A stretch of 64,000 bases of DNA from Amphiura filiformis (GCF_039555335.1 NC_092635.1:50984052-51048051); one strand, 5' to 3'. Shown: positions 11,806 to 25,045, counted from the first letter of the stretch. The notes: generated by a model from the sequence alone, not told the origin. Program-made: numbers and translations.

Positions 11806-13025
11806 GTAACGGGCTCGTAGTCTCAATCCAGAGAAGTGAGTTGAGGCTGCATGTCAAATCACCTTTTCTTATCCCCGGTAACATAATTATTATTTATAAT
11901 GCCCCTAATACATTAAAGCCAGTGACGGTACTACGATGGGAGGAAGGGGGGGATTTAAATATTCTTCTTTCTCACAAGGTTGCCCTCTGGTGCTGCCTCT
12001 GATTAAAGCCATAATGTATATACGATCTTTTCAAATGAATTTTTATCAAACCTGATTTGTTGGCATATTTGTAATAATTGAAGGGCAACAGAGCAATTGT
12101 TATTGATGTCATAATCACAGCACTAAATCCCCATAGAGCTCCACAGTTAAGCGGCCAAGATAGTGTTTTTTTTTTAATTTTTACCTCATTATTGGCTTAT
12201 ATCAGAAAACCTTCCTGACAGTTGTTACTATTCCTATAGTCCTTTTGCCTTTCTCGAGGCAGTAATTTAGATATTGTTTTTCATTATATCTTTAAACGTA
12301 ATGATGATAAGTAACGCTATGTATTATATAAAAGCATACATTTTCAGAAAGGAAAGTGACACAGTGAATCCAACTGGCATATTTGTGCAAAAATGAGCAG
12401 TATTTTTTCAGAAAATCCCAATTTGATTTCACTTTACTGCCTCGAGGAAGTCATACGGACGGTAACCAAAACCGTATGGGTTTCATTTTGGACATATTTA
12501 TATTTAAAATAATTCTTATCAATAATACATTAAACCAGCAAACACAAAACATTTTCATGACATTATGAAAAGGGCGCGTGAAGGTTGACAGAAGGTGTTT
12601 AAATGTCACTGCCAGGTTATAAAGGTTATAAAACGGTTTCATAACAATTTCAAAACGTTCAAAACTGCCACAAACCATTGCGTTGACATTTTCTAAACAA
12701 AATTTGCGAAAAATATTTTAAAATTACATTTTGGCAACATAAAAACGTGTTTCTTTTATACATTATGTTTAAATTGTTTTCTAATATGTTAATATTAAAA
12801 CATTTTTGTGTTTGCTGGATATAAGCAAGTAAACGCACCACGCACCCCCACACACCCCATGCACCCCACCCTTACTATTCAGTCCCGGAATAATTGCCAA
12901 ATGTACAGATTTTTATATGGTTCTATTGTACCACGGCAATCACGTTGTTCTGTTCTACATCTTCTGTTTGATGTAACCATGGTATTATACGAAACATCCA
13001 TCGATGATTCCTCCTTGGAAGCGAA
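11806..13025. other. 3' flank of gene A, paralogous to the flanks of B and C
   Basis: Blocks such as CTTCCTGACAGTTGTTACTA (about 12210) and AGGTTATAAAGGTTATAAAACGG (about 12613) recur near 30550 and 31270 in the B unit and in part near 47330 in the C unit. The stretch holds no gene. A clear polyadenylation signal was not found. Confidence 0.6.
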
Positions 13026-16000
13026 CTAAGAGTTCTTTACTGGAATTTTGACGATAACCTGAGAAAAAAAATCATAATTATTGTCATTTATAGCAGGAAA
13101 TTAGCTGTGAATGTGCAGAAACCAAAAGACTACATGTACATTGGGATATTCCAGAAAATAGAGTAACTTTTCAATAAAAGAAATGTCTGGATTACCAAGT
13201 TTTCCTTCTAAAAATGACTGAAATTCCAGTTGCCAATGTGGCGGGAAAACGCTTGGAAATACAAATGAATTAAAAATCACGGAAATGTCCAAAACGAGCT
13301 CGCCAATCATGCAAATTGAGGATTAAAAAGTCCGAAAATCTTAACCCTTTTATAAGGGGTGTACATCTTCTTTATTTCTGGAGTAGCACATTTGAAACAG
13401 ACTAGATATTCAATAATATACAGTCTTACTTGATTCGTTGAGCTCCAGTTGAGTGAAACGAAATTATTATTTTTTTAAATTGATTCAATTACGTACCAAA
13501 AAGTGCACAAGCCTATTAATGCTATTTAGGCCATTATTTTTGTCCAAGCACATCTATCCACAAACGAACAGAAATCACCACATTTAGTAAACATTAGCTT
13601 TTTTTAATATTTTAAGCAAGGTCCGATGATGACTTTCTTACCGTCTTTATCTCACAATACTCCGCAATTCCGTCTTCGCCACTACGCAAAAAATAAATGT
13701 ATATTATTTCAGTTAGTAAGTGTTAGCAAAGATGTGTTTCATTTGCATTATTAATATACGAAATTTTATCCTTATTTCAAATTAAAAAAAAGTGTAAATA
13801 ACATGAACTTCATTTCCATTTTGAAAAGTATTTGAGATTTATTATTTTGTAAATAGTTGAGAGTAAAGTCGGATTTTTTTTTCCTCTGAAATTTCTTTTG
13901 AAATTGCACTCTTTTCAGAGCGGTCCCTCAGATCACTCCAAAAGACTGCACTCTAAATAAATTTTGCAACAGATAATGTATTTGTGAACAAATGGTTGAA
14001 CCGTTGGTTGCACTGTCTTGATGCTACGTACTTTGAATAAACCTGTGTACAAACAGTGCCTATAATGACAATATAAATCCAATAAAACTTGTCTTTTGGA
14101 AAAGGGCTCGTAAATCGTAATTGGTAAAAATAATTTCTTGGCTATTTATATTGCACTAACACATAATTATCCCGAAAATACAAACGCATACTTTCGGGAC
14201 AATAAATTACTAGTATGTGTTATATATAGTGCACTAACACATAGTGTTGTCCCGAAAATACATGGTGTAATTTGTATAAAGAGCAAAGAAATTGTCTTCT
14301 AACTATTACGAGCCCTTTATCAAAAGGGCTCGTAATAGTTAGACATATGGCCATTTAATGGTAATTATATCTAATATAAGCACTGCATGTACACATGTTT
14401 ATTCAAAGTACGTAGCATCAAGATAGTGCAACAAACGGTTCAACCATTTGTTCACAACTGGATTAACCGTTGCAAATTTAGAGCGTGGATAAACATACTA
14501 TTGTTATAATATTTTTGTGCGTGTTGTTGCGTTTTTGAGTCGGCGATTCCCAACGAAAGTATGAAAATATTTCTAAATGTTTAAAAACATTTTTAAAATG
14601 GGTTAAATGCGAAGGATAATTTTTTTAAATTCACGTTCATGTCTGTTTTTCTCATTTTATGATTGTCACTCACCACTCGCGTCCAATTCCCGACTGCTTG
14701 TAGCCACCAAAAGGAGCTTGCATTGCAAATTGTGCATAACAATTCACCCTGAAATAAGAACAGAATTTAAGAGATTCTTCCTATTCGCTGTCGTAGTGCA
14801 CGTTAGAATATGACCGTTGCTAGGTCAACTGGATCACGCTTTCTTTGTTACGAACCACTGATCGAAATGATCACAACACAAAGCCTATGGCATATCAAAA
14901 TTCGGAACAGGTGTATGAGCCCAGGCTTGGAGCAGTAACCAATGGTTACTAACGTGCACTACGACAACGAATTAAGAATTTATATTTCCTGAAGGCAGCA
15001 CAGAAAACGGTATAACTTTTGACACGTTTATATTATAATATGTTAAGATATGAGATACATTCTAGCGGTACCTCTTTTCTTATCATAAATAATGTACCGC
15101 TTGTCTTGAGTCACTGAAATTCCAGTGTAGTAACTGGTTTCCTTGCCCCTATAATATACATAACTGTTGTTACCAGTGTGTTGTTATTTTTGAGAAAAAT
15201 GCAAAAATAGTCACACATTTATCAAGAGGTGTAGTACTATACTGCGCCAATAAAGTATCCTTACACTTGCAAAAATAATCACAATTTCAAAACTGAACAA
15301 TATTGGGGTAAATTTGGTTTTTTAATAGATGCACTATCTAATCCTGCCCATTATGACACCACAATGAATCCAGCGTGACTTCAGGAAGCAAAGTTTCAAG
15401 CATTTGATTAGACGAAGGTCCCGTTTTAAAAGTGACAAACTGGCCTATTCAAAACTCCACAGACTGGACATATGGATTGAGAGTGGTGAATGACTAATTT
15501 ATGCGTTTGGCTTTAATTTAAAACAAAAGGAACAAAAGAAAGCTGAAACAAAAGAACTGACAAATAAAATGAAAGTTATGAAAAGTAAAAACTGAATTAA
15601 AAACTGCTTTAAATAACGCTTCATTGAAGAAACTGTGTTGTCTCTTTGTTGCGCTTGTTGGAATCTTTTTGGGCCTTGTATAGGCCAGTTTGTCACTTTT
15701 AAAACTGAACCTTTGTCTATTCAATTGCTTGTAACTTTACTTCTTGAGGTCACATTGGATTCAATGTGGTGTCATAATGTGAAGATTCAAATAGTGCATC
15801 TATTAAAAAAACTAATTTACCCCAATGTTGTTCAGTTTTGAAATTGTGATTATTTTTCCAAGTGTAAGGATACTTTATTGGCGCAGTTTACCTTATAAGT
15901 AAAAGGTTTAACCATTATTGTTAACATATCAGTCTATTGAGAAATAACTTTTCACTTACCAAACATAGCCTGCTTGGATTGAGTTGGCAATAGTGATAGC

Positions 16001-19000
16001 TTTGTCAATGTCTTTCGTAAATACGGCTGAGGCAAGACCGTAGCTTGTTCTATTAGCTCTATCGGCAACTTCTTCGATAGTTTTGAACTTAAAAATGCTT
16101 TGTACGGGTCCAAAAATCTGAAACATAAATATGAAATTCAAATCATGAAAGACTGTTTATCAGAGACAGTGGTGGAGCTTGGGGTTGTGGTGCCCAAGGG
16201 CAAGGATGTAGAATGGCGCCCCAATTCGCGCGAAAATTTGCACAAATACCACTAATTTGGTTATAATGAAGCTGAATTTAGGTCTTAAAACGGTCATTCA
16301 AATGACTAACTTATGTTGACTACTTGAAATGTGCGCGACGAGCATGATTTGTTTTACTTTCACCGCTTGGAAGGGCAGATAATTGATCTAAGGGGCGCTG
16401 AATTGGTCGATTCGGTGTCCCTAAGACGGTGCCCAGGTCACGTCCGCCACTGATCAAAGATAGAATTAAAGGAAAAACACTGACATCAACCATTTATGGG
16501 GCTACACTCTTTTTTGGTAAAATGTCTCATTACCTCTTCTTTTGCTATCCTCATATCATCTTTGACGTCAGAGAAGACAGTAGATTCAACAAAGTAACCT
16601 TTGTCTCCATGCCGACCACCACCGCATTGTAATTTGGCGCCTTCTTTCTTCCCGCTCTCTATCAAATCCATGATTCTATCCACTTGTTCCTGTTCAATCT
16701 GAAAAAAGAAGAAGCTTAGGGCAGTAATGATCAAGGCACTGAACGAGGATAAAAGAAAAACAAGTGCTTTATACTGATAAGCTTATAACATGTGCTGTCT
16801 ACATCAATTTTGTCTGTTTGAGTAACCCAATTATTTTCAAGGCCAAGATCACCTTCCGTTCCGTTGACGATTTGAATTCGCCAGCGAAGTGTTACGTGTA
16901 ATCCGATTATAACTATCTCAACTGGATCACGCTTTTGAGTTCTGCACCACGATCGAAATGATCTCAACACAAAGTCTATGGCGTGTACTACCAATTCCAA
17001 AAGGTGCGTGATCCAGTTACCAGGAAGTTATGTAACCACTTCGCTGGCGAATACGGGAGGAGAGTGTAACAAAAAAGCGTATTAATATTTTGGATAGCAT
17101 TCAATCTACAGCATAGGGATCACCATTTTTGTTGGTGCTTAATTGGCATGGCATGACGTTGGCATCACGAAATTGCAGGTCGTGTCTTTTAATTTATCGA
17201 GGGTGTTGGAGCCCCTTCACGTCGAAACAAATCTGAAATATGGGTAGTCTTATCTGGTCGTATTCAAGCAGCACATAGAATGCCCTTCTCCTTCCGGTCA
17301 AGTCACTATATATTCTTAAAGGTTACGCAGCTGTATTTTCTCCCTAAACACAACAATGAAAACCTTCTTGTCATTTTCAAGATCAAGAATGTACTGACCT
17401 GAGGTCCACCTTGTATCTTTGGATCGTACGGATCTCCAATTGTTCTTTTCTTGGCTCTTTCTACGCTTCTTTTGACAAATTCATCGTAGATTTCGTCTTG
17501 AACAAAGGTTCTGGAGCCAGCAAGACAAACCTGCCCCGAATGATTGAACAAACCTATGTGACTCCATTCAACTGCGCTATCCACTGAAGAAAGCAAAATA
17601 GTTTTAAAATACAATGACAAAATTCAGAAGAGAAATAAAACATGCAAAATATGATATAAAAATCTATAATTTGAAATTATATTTTTTAAAATTTAAAATG
17701 CACTTATTTCCGGTGCTAATAATTATGTTTGTGCTCAATTCTTACTGTCGGCATCGGCAAATATGATATTTGGGCTTTTGCCTCCCATTTCCAAGGCAAC
17801 CTTCTTCAGATTGCTGTTGGCAGCGCTCTTCTGAATTATTCTTCCAACCTGTGGATTCAATTCATAAAGTTTCAGTGCATCAGTCAGTCGTGTTCGTGAA
17901 GCGCAATGATATGTGATAATGACAAACTACAAATGGTCAGAAAAGGGTAGACAATTCCTGTCAGTCAAAGAAGCTATATAAACATCTAAAAAAAGTAACT
18001 AACCCCCCTTAAATAATGGCCATTATTAAAAAACGGGTTATTGTATTGCAAATCTGTAAAATGCGTTGGAAGCAGAATTTATTTCTGCGCATTTTGACAC
18101 CTCATTTGATACGATAGCACAGAAAACAATAAAACACCGGTCAATTTATTGTAGTGGGGTCCAGATTTGAAAGTTGCACTTACAACAATGCAAAAACAAT
18201 CAGATATCATTACACAGATTTCCTTCCATATAATACTGAATACAAATCAATACAATTTACTGCAACTTTCAAATCGTGGGTAACATTGATTTAAATGTAT
18301 GCTATGACGTCAATATTTAGTCAATTGCTACAAATGAGGTGTTAAAATGTGCAGAAATAAATTATGCTTCCAACGCATTTTACAGATTTGTAATACAATC
18401 GCCCGTTTTTGAATAATGGCCATTAATTAAGGGGGGTAAGTTACTTTTTTGAGATGTTTAGTAACATACCGTAGCATTCCATCTACAAGCATATAATTAT
18501 GTCTCTATAGACGAAAAGCAGACAGCCTCCACAACATCATTTGGAGTCAGAGTAACTAAACATCTGGCAATATGTAATTACCTCCCTGAATGAATGACTA
18601 TTATTCCAAAACAGTTGATAGTATGCCAAATTTAGAATGTGCATTCGAAGCAGAATTTATTTGTGCGTATTATGACACATCATTATTTTGTTGCAATGGT
18701 CCCAATACAGTCTGTTCCAAAAAGAGCTTTACCCAATTTGAAAGCTTACTTTCGCGAAGTTTAGAGCAGCTGTTCCCAATATTGTTACATATTTTAAATA
18801 TGTATCTTTCTAAGAATATGTAGTGATAAAATGAGTGCAAAATAAACTAAATTAACAAAATGGCAGTACTTTTACACAGCATCATTGCATGAGGCATAAT
18901 TGGTAAACACCCTCGGCTTATCATTCAAAAGTGGATAAATGTTCATATGCGTGAATAAATAATAATTTATAACAATCCAAGATTTTGAGCCTCACTATTA

Positions 19001-22000
19001 ATGCTAGATACAATAATGTAATACCCGAACTTCATCTTTGTCATTGACAATTATAAAATTAACAAAACAATCAAAATTGAATAACATTTTTTTTTATGGA
19101 ATACTCTTAAAAAGGCGTTTCTGATGCTAAAAAGTGTAAACATAAACAAAGATAAGATGCTTGCGATCCAAAATGCGATAGCTTGGCTAAAACAGCTGAA
19201 TATTTAGAAGCAATGCCGGCAATAATTTGCTGTTTTCTTCAAGTTGGGAAATTCCAATACAAAGGTTAAAACGTTTTCTACACGATACTTATATATGTAT
19301 ATATATTTAGTTTCCTGAAACGTCATCACTTGAACGATTGCACAAATTATATAGAGTTTGAACAATATTATAGAACTGATCCTTGTGGTACGTACACAAG
19401 ATATAAACCCACCTCTGTTGATCCAGTAAATGTTACCATATCGACATCCATGTGTTCACTTATGCCTGCTCCGGCAGTCGGTCCAAATCCTGGTACTACG
19501 TTTACAACGCCAGGTGGGAAACCAGCCTAGAATGAAAGTTCAGGTTACGATAATAAGATAAAAATATCAACATGATGTTAGGGTAAAGCGTTGCTTTAAA
19601 ATCAATTATTTATTCCAAATCATAAAAGACATTCTTCCACGACCTTTGCATGACTTAAACCTCATTAAAAGCTATTAAACCAAGATACACCCATTGAAAA
19701 CAGCTCAACTATGTTAAATCAGATCTTCTCTGGTTAAATCCACACTACACATGTTTCTGTTTTACCTGTGCGATATTGCAATGAGCTGGTATTATAGTTT
19801 CAGTTGGGTGAACGATTATAAAGCAAACGAAAGGTAACAATACTGTGTGGGCCTTTGTTTTCCAAATGAGACAATAGTCTGCATATTGTTAACAAGCATT
19901 CTTGAAAATGAGAAACATAATGGTTGTAGACTTAACACGGTTTGGAAATAATTTCTTAATTTTTTTTGGTGTTATCTGTCATTCACATATCAGGGAGGTA
20001 CGACCATTTGCAGATGCCCAACCTACTCAGTTTTTAGCCTACATGTAATGTATTCATTATTCTTGATTGACATCCAAGTTTAAAAAATATCCGGCAAGTG
20101 GTTTAGCTTTAATGCCCTTCGCAAGAGAGCGGTACACAAGTGAGTGATAGTCAGAAAAAGATGCATTCGATTTACACAGACAATTTTGCAGGCCGTGCCG
20201 TGCCCTTCATTCCTAAAACACCAAAGTGCGAATATTTCTAAACCCCTATATTAGCTAAAAATTTAGGACATATTTTCAGAGAGTACTTTAAATATTGGCC
20301 GGTTATTTTTCACACAGTGACGTTAACTAGGCAATGCTCTATACCTATAACATACACTGTTTGTAGAGGTCACGCGTCAATGGTGAGAGTATTGTGTATA
20401 GGAAAATGAACAGTAACTGCAGTATGTTTGCTCTTAATCAGTTGCTTAAGATCCAAAATCGGGGGAACACATACACCAACAAATACATCAAATTTCCACC
20501 ACAATTATATAGTTAAAGGATCTAGAATGAGCGTTTTGAGCGTTTCGACAGTATTTTTTGTGGGACATGAGAGCACATCAGACATATCGAATTGCATTCT
20601 GAATACGAAGAATGTCTTTCTGATATCAAATATTTTTCATTTTTTGAAATTCACGATATAATACAAATTTTATGACAAATTTTTAAAATTTGATATTTTT
20701 CACATTTTTGATACATAACAGTCCTCGAAGTAAATTTGATAAATCTACTGATATATTCTTAAAATGTATGTAGCTGGGAGGAAAAGCCGACGGTCAATTG
20801 AAAATTTTGACCTTTCATATTGAAGATATGGATTTTTTCCCAAAAAGACCTAATTTTTTTCAATTCGATATGTCTGATGTGCTCTAATGTCCCACAATAA
20901 ATACTGTCCAAACGTTCATACCCCAGCCCTTAAGTCGAGGGGAGATTTCAAAGTTCTCATTACGTGTCACTACCTGAGAGCATTGATCAAAAATTAAATT
21001 TCCTCATGAGGTTCGTATCTGTCAATGAGTTACCAGATCATAAGGATGTCATTAGCTAGAAGCAGTATATAACACAACTGGGTCAATGAGTTACAAAAAA
21101 ATGACCTTGTGTGGTATTTGGTTCCCAGGAAGTGAGTTTTGCCTGAGGCAATTTGTGGTTAAATGTTGATCCCTCACTACAAGATTTATTACCTTCGATT
21201 TGGTTAAAAAAGGAGGTGAGACATGATCAAATCTCTCCAGGTAACAAAACGTAATGCTGTTATTATTACATGTTGATTCTGATATCGGTATTTCGGTTTC
21301 TTTGCATGACTATCAACACATTTTCCTCACCTCTTTGACAAGAGAAGCCAGATAGAGTGCTGTCAATGGTGTCTGTTCAGCCGGCTTCAATACCAATGTA
21401 TTTCCGCAGGTGAGAGCATGTCCAAGTTTAATCGACGTGAGGAAGATTGGGAAGTTCCAGGGAATTATAGCCCCAACGACGCCGATTGGTTCGTATCTGG
21501 TATAGCAGAAGTAATCACCATCTGCAACAATAATGGTAAAACGGAAGAATTACATCGGTATAAAGTATCGAGAGGAATTTGGAATGGAAATACACCAGGC
21601 AGTTGCACATAAAAGATGTCATAAAATCATATTAGTAAAACAATTAGGGATGGATGATAGAACATAATTATCAATAAAGGTCCCGATGAATCATAATAGA
21701 TTAAGAGTATGCAAGGAATAGAACATTATTGGAAGAGACATATTAATAGAACCCCACATGAGAAAAGATGGCAACAACTTCGACAAAGCACAATTTAGCT
21801 GAGGCGACAATCCACAGAGCAGAGCTTATCCCGGTTTTTGAATGCATGAGCCCACTCATGAAAAATTTTCCGGTGTGCTTCGAGTCGAAAAAATGTTGTC
21901 GAAATCGCCTAAAGCTTCGTCATTTTGTTTTTGCTTGTTATTTCTTGTCTTTGTTTTTAGGAGGAGTGCCCGGCTTCTATATAGATCCTCCCTTGGTCTA

Positions 22001-25000
22001 TGGTACGTGGTAGATGAACAGATCCCACGAATAGAGTGAGAGTGCTATATTGCTTCAATCTCAGCCTATATGCAGTGATTGTTTTGAAATGAAAGTCGTC
22101 TGAACAGCCACAGAGCCGGCCTGGCCAAAGGCCACTGTAGTAGGTATGATATTTACCAATTGGTATAGTTTTGCCGTGAATCTTATCTGACCATCCTGCA
22201 AGATATCGTAACATATTAGCCGCCCCACCAACAAATGGACGCGACATTGTGTGGTACAGAAGCCCATTGTCCAAAGTCTCCAAAGACTATAAACAGGAAA
22301 TCAACAACATAGAAGAGAACATTAAAATATTCAAAATGATATTATACGAGGGACGGTCAATAAGTTCCCGTTAATATGGTGTTAAAGTATCAAAGTCATG
22401 CATGAGTGGAAATACATAATAGTTGTGGGATCTTAGTGAGCAGCCCTCTTACAGGTTATTAAAAATTTACATAATTCAGAAAATAGTATTAGGCAAACAT
22501 GTCACCTATTGATTGTATTGATTGGTCGTCAAGGTAATTTTGTAAGCTACTACATAAGCTTTGTTTCAATAAAATCGGTGATTTATAAGCGAAGATATGG
22601 TGAGTTGAATTATGTACCATCTTAACAGTAAGGACATTTGAAATGGTATTTATATATCTATTATTTTAATTTGACCTCAAATAGTATAATCATGATATAT
22701 ATTTATCATTTTAATCTGATCTCCAATACCAAACGCTTAAAACAGGCCAAATATTTACGGCGTTTAGTTACCGTACCGCTAGGTAGTCAGCATCTCGATC
22801 TACAAGGTCAGCTAACTTATTCAGAAGACGTCCCCTCGCAGACGCATCCATGCGGCGCCATGGTGAACCAATTTTGAAGGCGTCCTTTGCAGCTTTCACA
22901 GCCAAATCTATGTCGGCCTTTAATGTTCAAGTGTGAAACAAATTGGAAGAGGATGAAAAATTGCAATATTGTAGTAAATGTGTGAAAATACCGGTTCAAA
23001 ATCATCATAAACACTATCGTCATCGCCATCATAATGATGATGATCATCAATATTGTCGGCCTCTCCTCCTCCTCATTGTCACAATCTTCGTCATCATTAA
23101 CATCGCCACCTTCCTCATAATAAGCGTCAACGTCGTCATTGATCATAATAGAGAGATTGCGATTTCCAAACGTACGTATCGAACGGCCGTGCAATCTATT
23201 CAACATCACTCTCCTGTGACGCCATTTTGAATATATAGATCGCACGGGCGTTCGATTCTACGTTTGGAAATCGCAATCTCTCTAATAATCGTCAATCTCG
23301 TTATTACAGATCACTGAAGTCCTCAGCATGCTCAAGAAGTGGTCCTGATTTTAATTGCGCCATACCAGAGTCCCGACCAGAGTTGAAGTTAACTCCACGT
23401 CAAAGTCCCATGCAAGACAAAACATGTTATTGTGGTTGTTGATAATATCAATTGCCATTGTTGCTGTTGTTGTTTATATCTTGCCTTATTCTTACCTTGT
23501 CACCCTCCTGAACATCGCATATCTTTTCTCCAGTCGTTGGATTTAAAGTGCCAAAGGTTTTGCCGCCTACCGAATTCACCCACTCGTTATTAATGAAAAT
23601 CTGAGAAAAAATAATGGGTCGAAAGTCACGAATTTGCAGTCTTGTGAGTTGCCGACATTGGACGTAATATCGTGATATTCTCACAGGCTCGTTTGGAAAT
23701 GAATTTCAAGCATTCAACCATTTGGTAACATTTGGAAATGTTTTCCGAATACCAACCAAATAATAAGCAACTTGGGATCACTGTTGCAACGTTTTCTGGT
23801 ATTTAAATTCTCCGCCAGTGAAATGAACGGTTTCAACCAGCTATCCTAAGATGGTCCACTAAGGCCCACATAAAAGTTGTAAGGTTTGCAAACCCTAAGG
23901 GAACTAGTCCAAAAGTTTGTTAGTACCATAACCCTAAATCCTAGTTCTAAACCCAACTTTCAGACTACCGATCCCTTTTTATTTTATTTTTCGCACTATA
24001 TCATTTCATCCTGATGTGACGTCAGTGCGCATTGCATTGAGCACAGCTTTAAATCGCTAGCGTTCACTTAAGTATTGACGTACACACGCACACGCTTAAA
24101 AACGCCGCGCATTCGAAACACCTGGCTCAACGCGTTGACGTCACTGGTACATCAGGGTGAAATGGTATTCGCTATAGAAGTGACGTAATAATCGGATTAA
24201 CTACCATATCAATAGGGTAAAACAATTTTTTAATGTATTGCGCTGCACTACAAGTATGTTGTACTCATCACCTGTGTATGTCTGCAATCATAGATTGAAT
24301 ACAATAACGCTCCTTTCAAATATACATGTACTAATCTTATAGGTGCGAGTGATCAGCTTGATATGGTTCAATGCAGAGGTACCGCGGGAACGTACTAGGT
24401 GAAGTGCAATAAATTCAAAAATTGTTTTACCCTAATTGCTATGGTAGTTAATCCGATTATTACATCACTTTGACGGCGAATAGCGAATCCTGTGTCGGAC
24501 TATCAAACCTTATTATTTTCGGATTACCGATCTTTTTGAATAAATAACCTGAGGACTATTAACGGTCAGTGCTATTCAGTTGAAAACCATACATCCCCTA
24601 TAGACGAATCCAACGAGCCAAGTCAAGGTCAGGATTTGGTCGGCCATTGACTGGGTCCCCGCATGCAGCACCAAACTGATGTTGTGACTGCTCAATTGGG
24701 TGGATTAAAGCCGCTTAAAATTCGATGTTAGATTCTTTTGTGTTGTAAACTGTCATCATTCTTTTGTCTACGTGTAACACACCCGGGTAAAACGGGTGAT
24801 AGAATGCAGTTTAAAATACCCTCCAAGGCCGCATCATTTCACATTTTAGGTGAGATGGAGCTGACGGGGACCCAAATATGGCTGCCATTGAGGTGTAGGA
24901 ATGCGTGAAATTGGATTCGTCTATATAGAAGACATGACCTTAACTTCCCACACAGGGAGTGTGAATTTCAAATGGAATAGTCCAAATCAACATACCTGTG

Positions 25001-25025
25001 TGAATTTGACGTCTGGAACAGCCAT
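13026..25025 (-). CDS. Aldehyde dehydrogenase, cytosolic ALDH1/retinal-dehydrogenase-like, copy A
   Basis: Coding exons in gene order (minus strand): 24996-25025, 23496-23600, 22777-22917, 22157-22286, 21331-21521, 19413-19526, 17746-17848, 17399-17583, 16534-16698, 15960-16117, 14674-14748, 13642-13681, 13026-13058. They join in phase to 489 residues, [10 protein letters not shown]... to ...[10 protein letters not shown], close to the usual ~500 of ALDH1. The enzyme oxidises aldehydes to acids with NAD(P)+ as a tetramer; absence of a leader implies the cytosol. By my alignment N158, K181, E257 (LEMGGKSP) and C291 (FNHSGQVC) equal catalytic N169, K192, E268 and C302, and FTGSTEVG is the cofactor-binding turn. 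The tunnel position equal to 124 is Gly, as in ALDH1 rather than ALDH2. Private features: Leu after the catalytic Cys, YAQFAMQ at 445-451, and Cys at 466 where B and C have Gly. Retinal as substrate is likely but not provable here. Confidence 0.95.
13955..14480. mobile_element. Fold-back element in intron 11 of gene A
   Basis: Arms of roughly 150 bases are inverted: GAACAAATGGTTGAACCGTT and TTGATGCTACGTACTTTGAA at the left are both matched in reverse at 14401-14460. Between them lie further inverted pairs, including AAAGGGCTCGTAA and CTAACACATA..CCCGAAAATACA. Noncoding; it could form a long hairpin in the pre-mRNA. Confidence 0.65.
14783..14972. mobile_element. About 190-bp MITE (ATTCGCTGTCGTAGTGCACG ends), copy 2
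   Basis: This is the best-preserved copy. The left end ATTCGCTGTCGTAGTGCACG is matched in reverse by the right end, CGTGCACTACGACAACGAAT. The body is shared with 11605-11805. It lies in intron 10 of gene A, about 35 bases from exon 11. Confidence 0.75.
15048..15240. mobile_element. Half copy of the TTAA palindromic MITE
   Basis: It matches the right half of 649-937 (GGTACCTCTTTTCTTATCAT, CTTGCCCCTATAATATACAT, GAAAAATGCAAAAATAGTCA). It ends at GTGTAGTACTAT, where the next element begins, so its TTAA terminus is lost. Confidence 0.65.
15241..15888. mobile_element. Long-inverted-repeat element in intron 10 of gene A
   Basis: The left end ACTGCGCCAATAAAGTATCC is matched in reverse by the right end. 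Pairing extends for about 200 bases, including AATTTCAAAACTGAACAA and AGTGACAAACTGGCCTAT. The interior of about 200 bases is A-rich and noncoding. Confidence 0.75.
16167..16452. mobile_element. CAGTGGTGGAGCTTGG-type MITE in intron 9 of gene A
   Basis: The ends CAGTGGTGGAGCT and CGTCCGCCACTG are inverted, and the body resembles 6477-7261 and 46130-46418 (GGCGCTGAATTGGTCGATTC). The paralogous introns of B and C lack it. Confidence 0.65.
16876..17052. mobile_element. Diverged ATTCGC-type MITE in intron 8 of gene A
   Basis: The ends ATTCGCCAGCGAAGTG and CACTTCGCTGGCGAAT are perfect inverted copies over 16 bases. The body shares CAACTGGATCACGCTTT and CGAAATGATCTCAACACAAAG with the two better copies. 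Confidence 0.65.
17984..18460. mobile_element. Inverted-repeat element in intron 6 of gene A, with a decayed neighbour copy
   Basis: The left end AAACATCTAAAAAAAGTAAC and the right end are inverted. Pairing continues through CCCCCCTTA, AATGGCCATTA and TGCGTTGGAAGCAGAATTTA. A decayed copy of one arm follows at about 18555-18720 (AACATCTGGCAATATG.., CGAAGCAGAATTTATTTGTG). Noncoding. Confidence 0.7.
19737..19945. mobile_element. Small MITE in intron 5/6 region of gene A
   Basis: The body contains AACAATACTGTGTGGGCCTT and AATAGTCTGCATATTGTTAA. The same sequence lies in reverse inside intron 8 of gene C at about 51860-52090. The ends ACATGTTTCTGTTTTAC and GAAAATGAGAAACATAATGG are imperfect inverted repeats. 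Confidence 0.5.
20508..20935. mobile_element. MITE with CATGAGAGCACATCAGACAT subterminal arms, copy in gene A
   Basis: The left arm runs from about 20514 (AGGATCTAGAATGAGCG) through GGGACATGAGAGCACATCAG and ATATCGAATTG. The right arm is its inverse at about 20872-20933. The body carries AGTCCTCGAAGTAAATTT. Other copies: an interrupted one at about 51583-52216 and a right half at about 63070-63300. Confidence 0.75.
22344..22376. repeat. Solo mariner-like terminal repeat in intron 3 of gene A
   Basis: TACGAGGGACGGTCAATAAG resembles the TACGAGGGTCATTCAAAAAG terminus of the element at 58671-59659. No partner end was found nearby, so this is a relic or a chance match. Confidence 0.35.
22990..23290. 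repeat. (GAY)n-rich tract followed by a palindromic MITE, intron 2 of gene A
   Basis: Bases 22995-23145 consist largely of CATCAT/CGTCAT/CTCCTC triplets that read Asp/Glu/Asn on the gene strand. Bases 23150-23285 are a fold-back element with inverted ends AGAGAGATTGCGATTTCCAA. Both occur at the same place in gene B (41945-42225), whereas gene C has only the triplet tract (57240-57415). No splice sites that would make the acidic tract an exon are conserved. Confidence 0.7.
23997..24175. mobile_element. CG-containing inverted-repeat unit, intron 1 of gene A
   Basis: The left phrase TGATGTGACGTCAGTGCGC and the right phrase GCGTTGACGTCACTGGTACA are roughly inverted around a core with AATCGCTAGCGTTC. 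A related but left-truncated copy is at 42618-42755 in gene B. The ends are not sharply definable. Confidence 0.4.
24178..24484. mobile_element. Palindromic MITE (GATTAACTACCAT arms), intron 1 of gene A
   Basis: GTGACGTAATAATCGGATTA at the left is matched in reverse by TAATCCGATTATTACATCAC at the right. The conserved core GTGTATGTCTGCAATCATAG is present. Intron 1 of gene B passes from AAATGGTA to AAGCGAACCTTAT without it, so this is a private insertion. Confidence 0.75.
24599..24933. mobile_element. TA-flanked element nested in an older MITE, intron 1 of gene A
   Basis: TAGACGAATCCAA at the left and TTGGATTCGTCTA at the right are perfect inverted ends flanked by TA. They interrupt the CCCCTATA..GAAGACATGACC sequence of the older MITE, which is uninterrupted in gene B at about 42860-42885. 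The TA duplication suggests a Tc1/mariner-type mobiliser (inference). Confidence 0.7.
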
Positions 25026-25045
25026 GTCTGCTTTGTATTACTGCT

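Noticed and set aside
12100-13025. Polyadenylation signal for gene A
   Set aside because: No AATAAA or ATTAAA was found on the gene strand at a convincing distance from the stop, so none is annotated.
16876-17052. Possible extra exon between exons 8 and 9 of gene A
   Set aside because: The stretch is an inverted-repeat MITE absent from B and C, and the reading frame is already complete without it.
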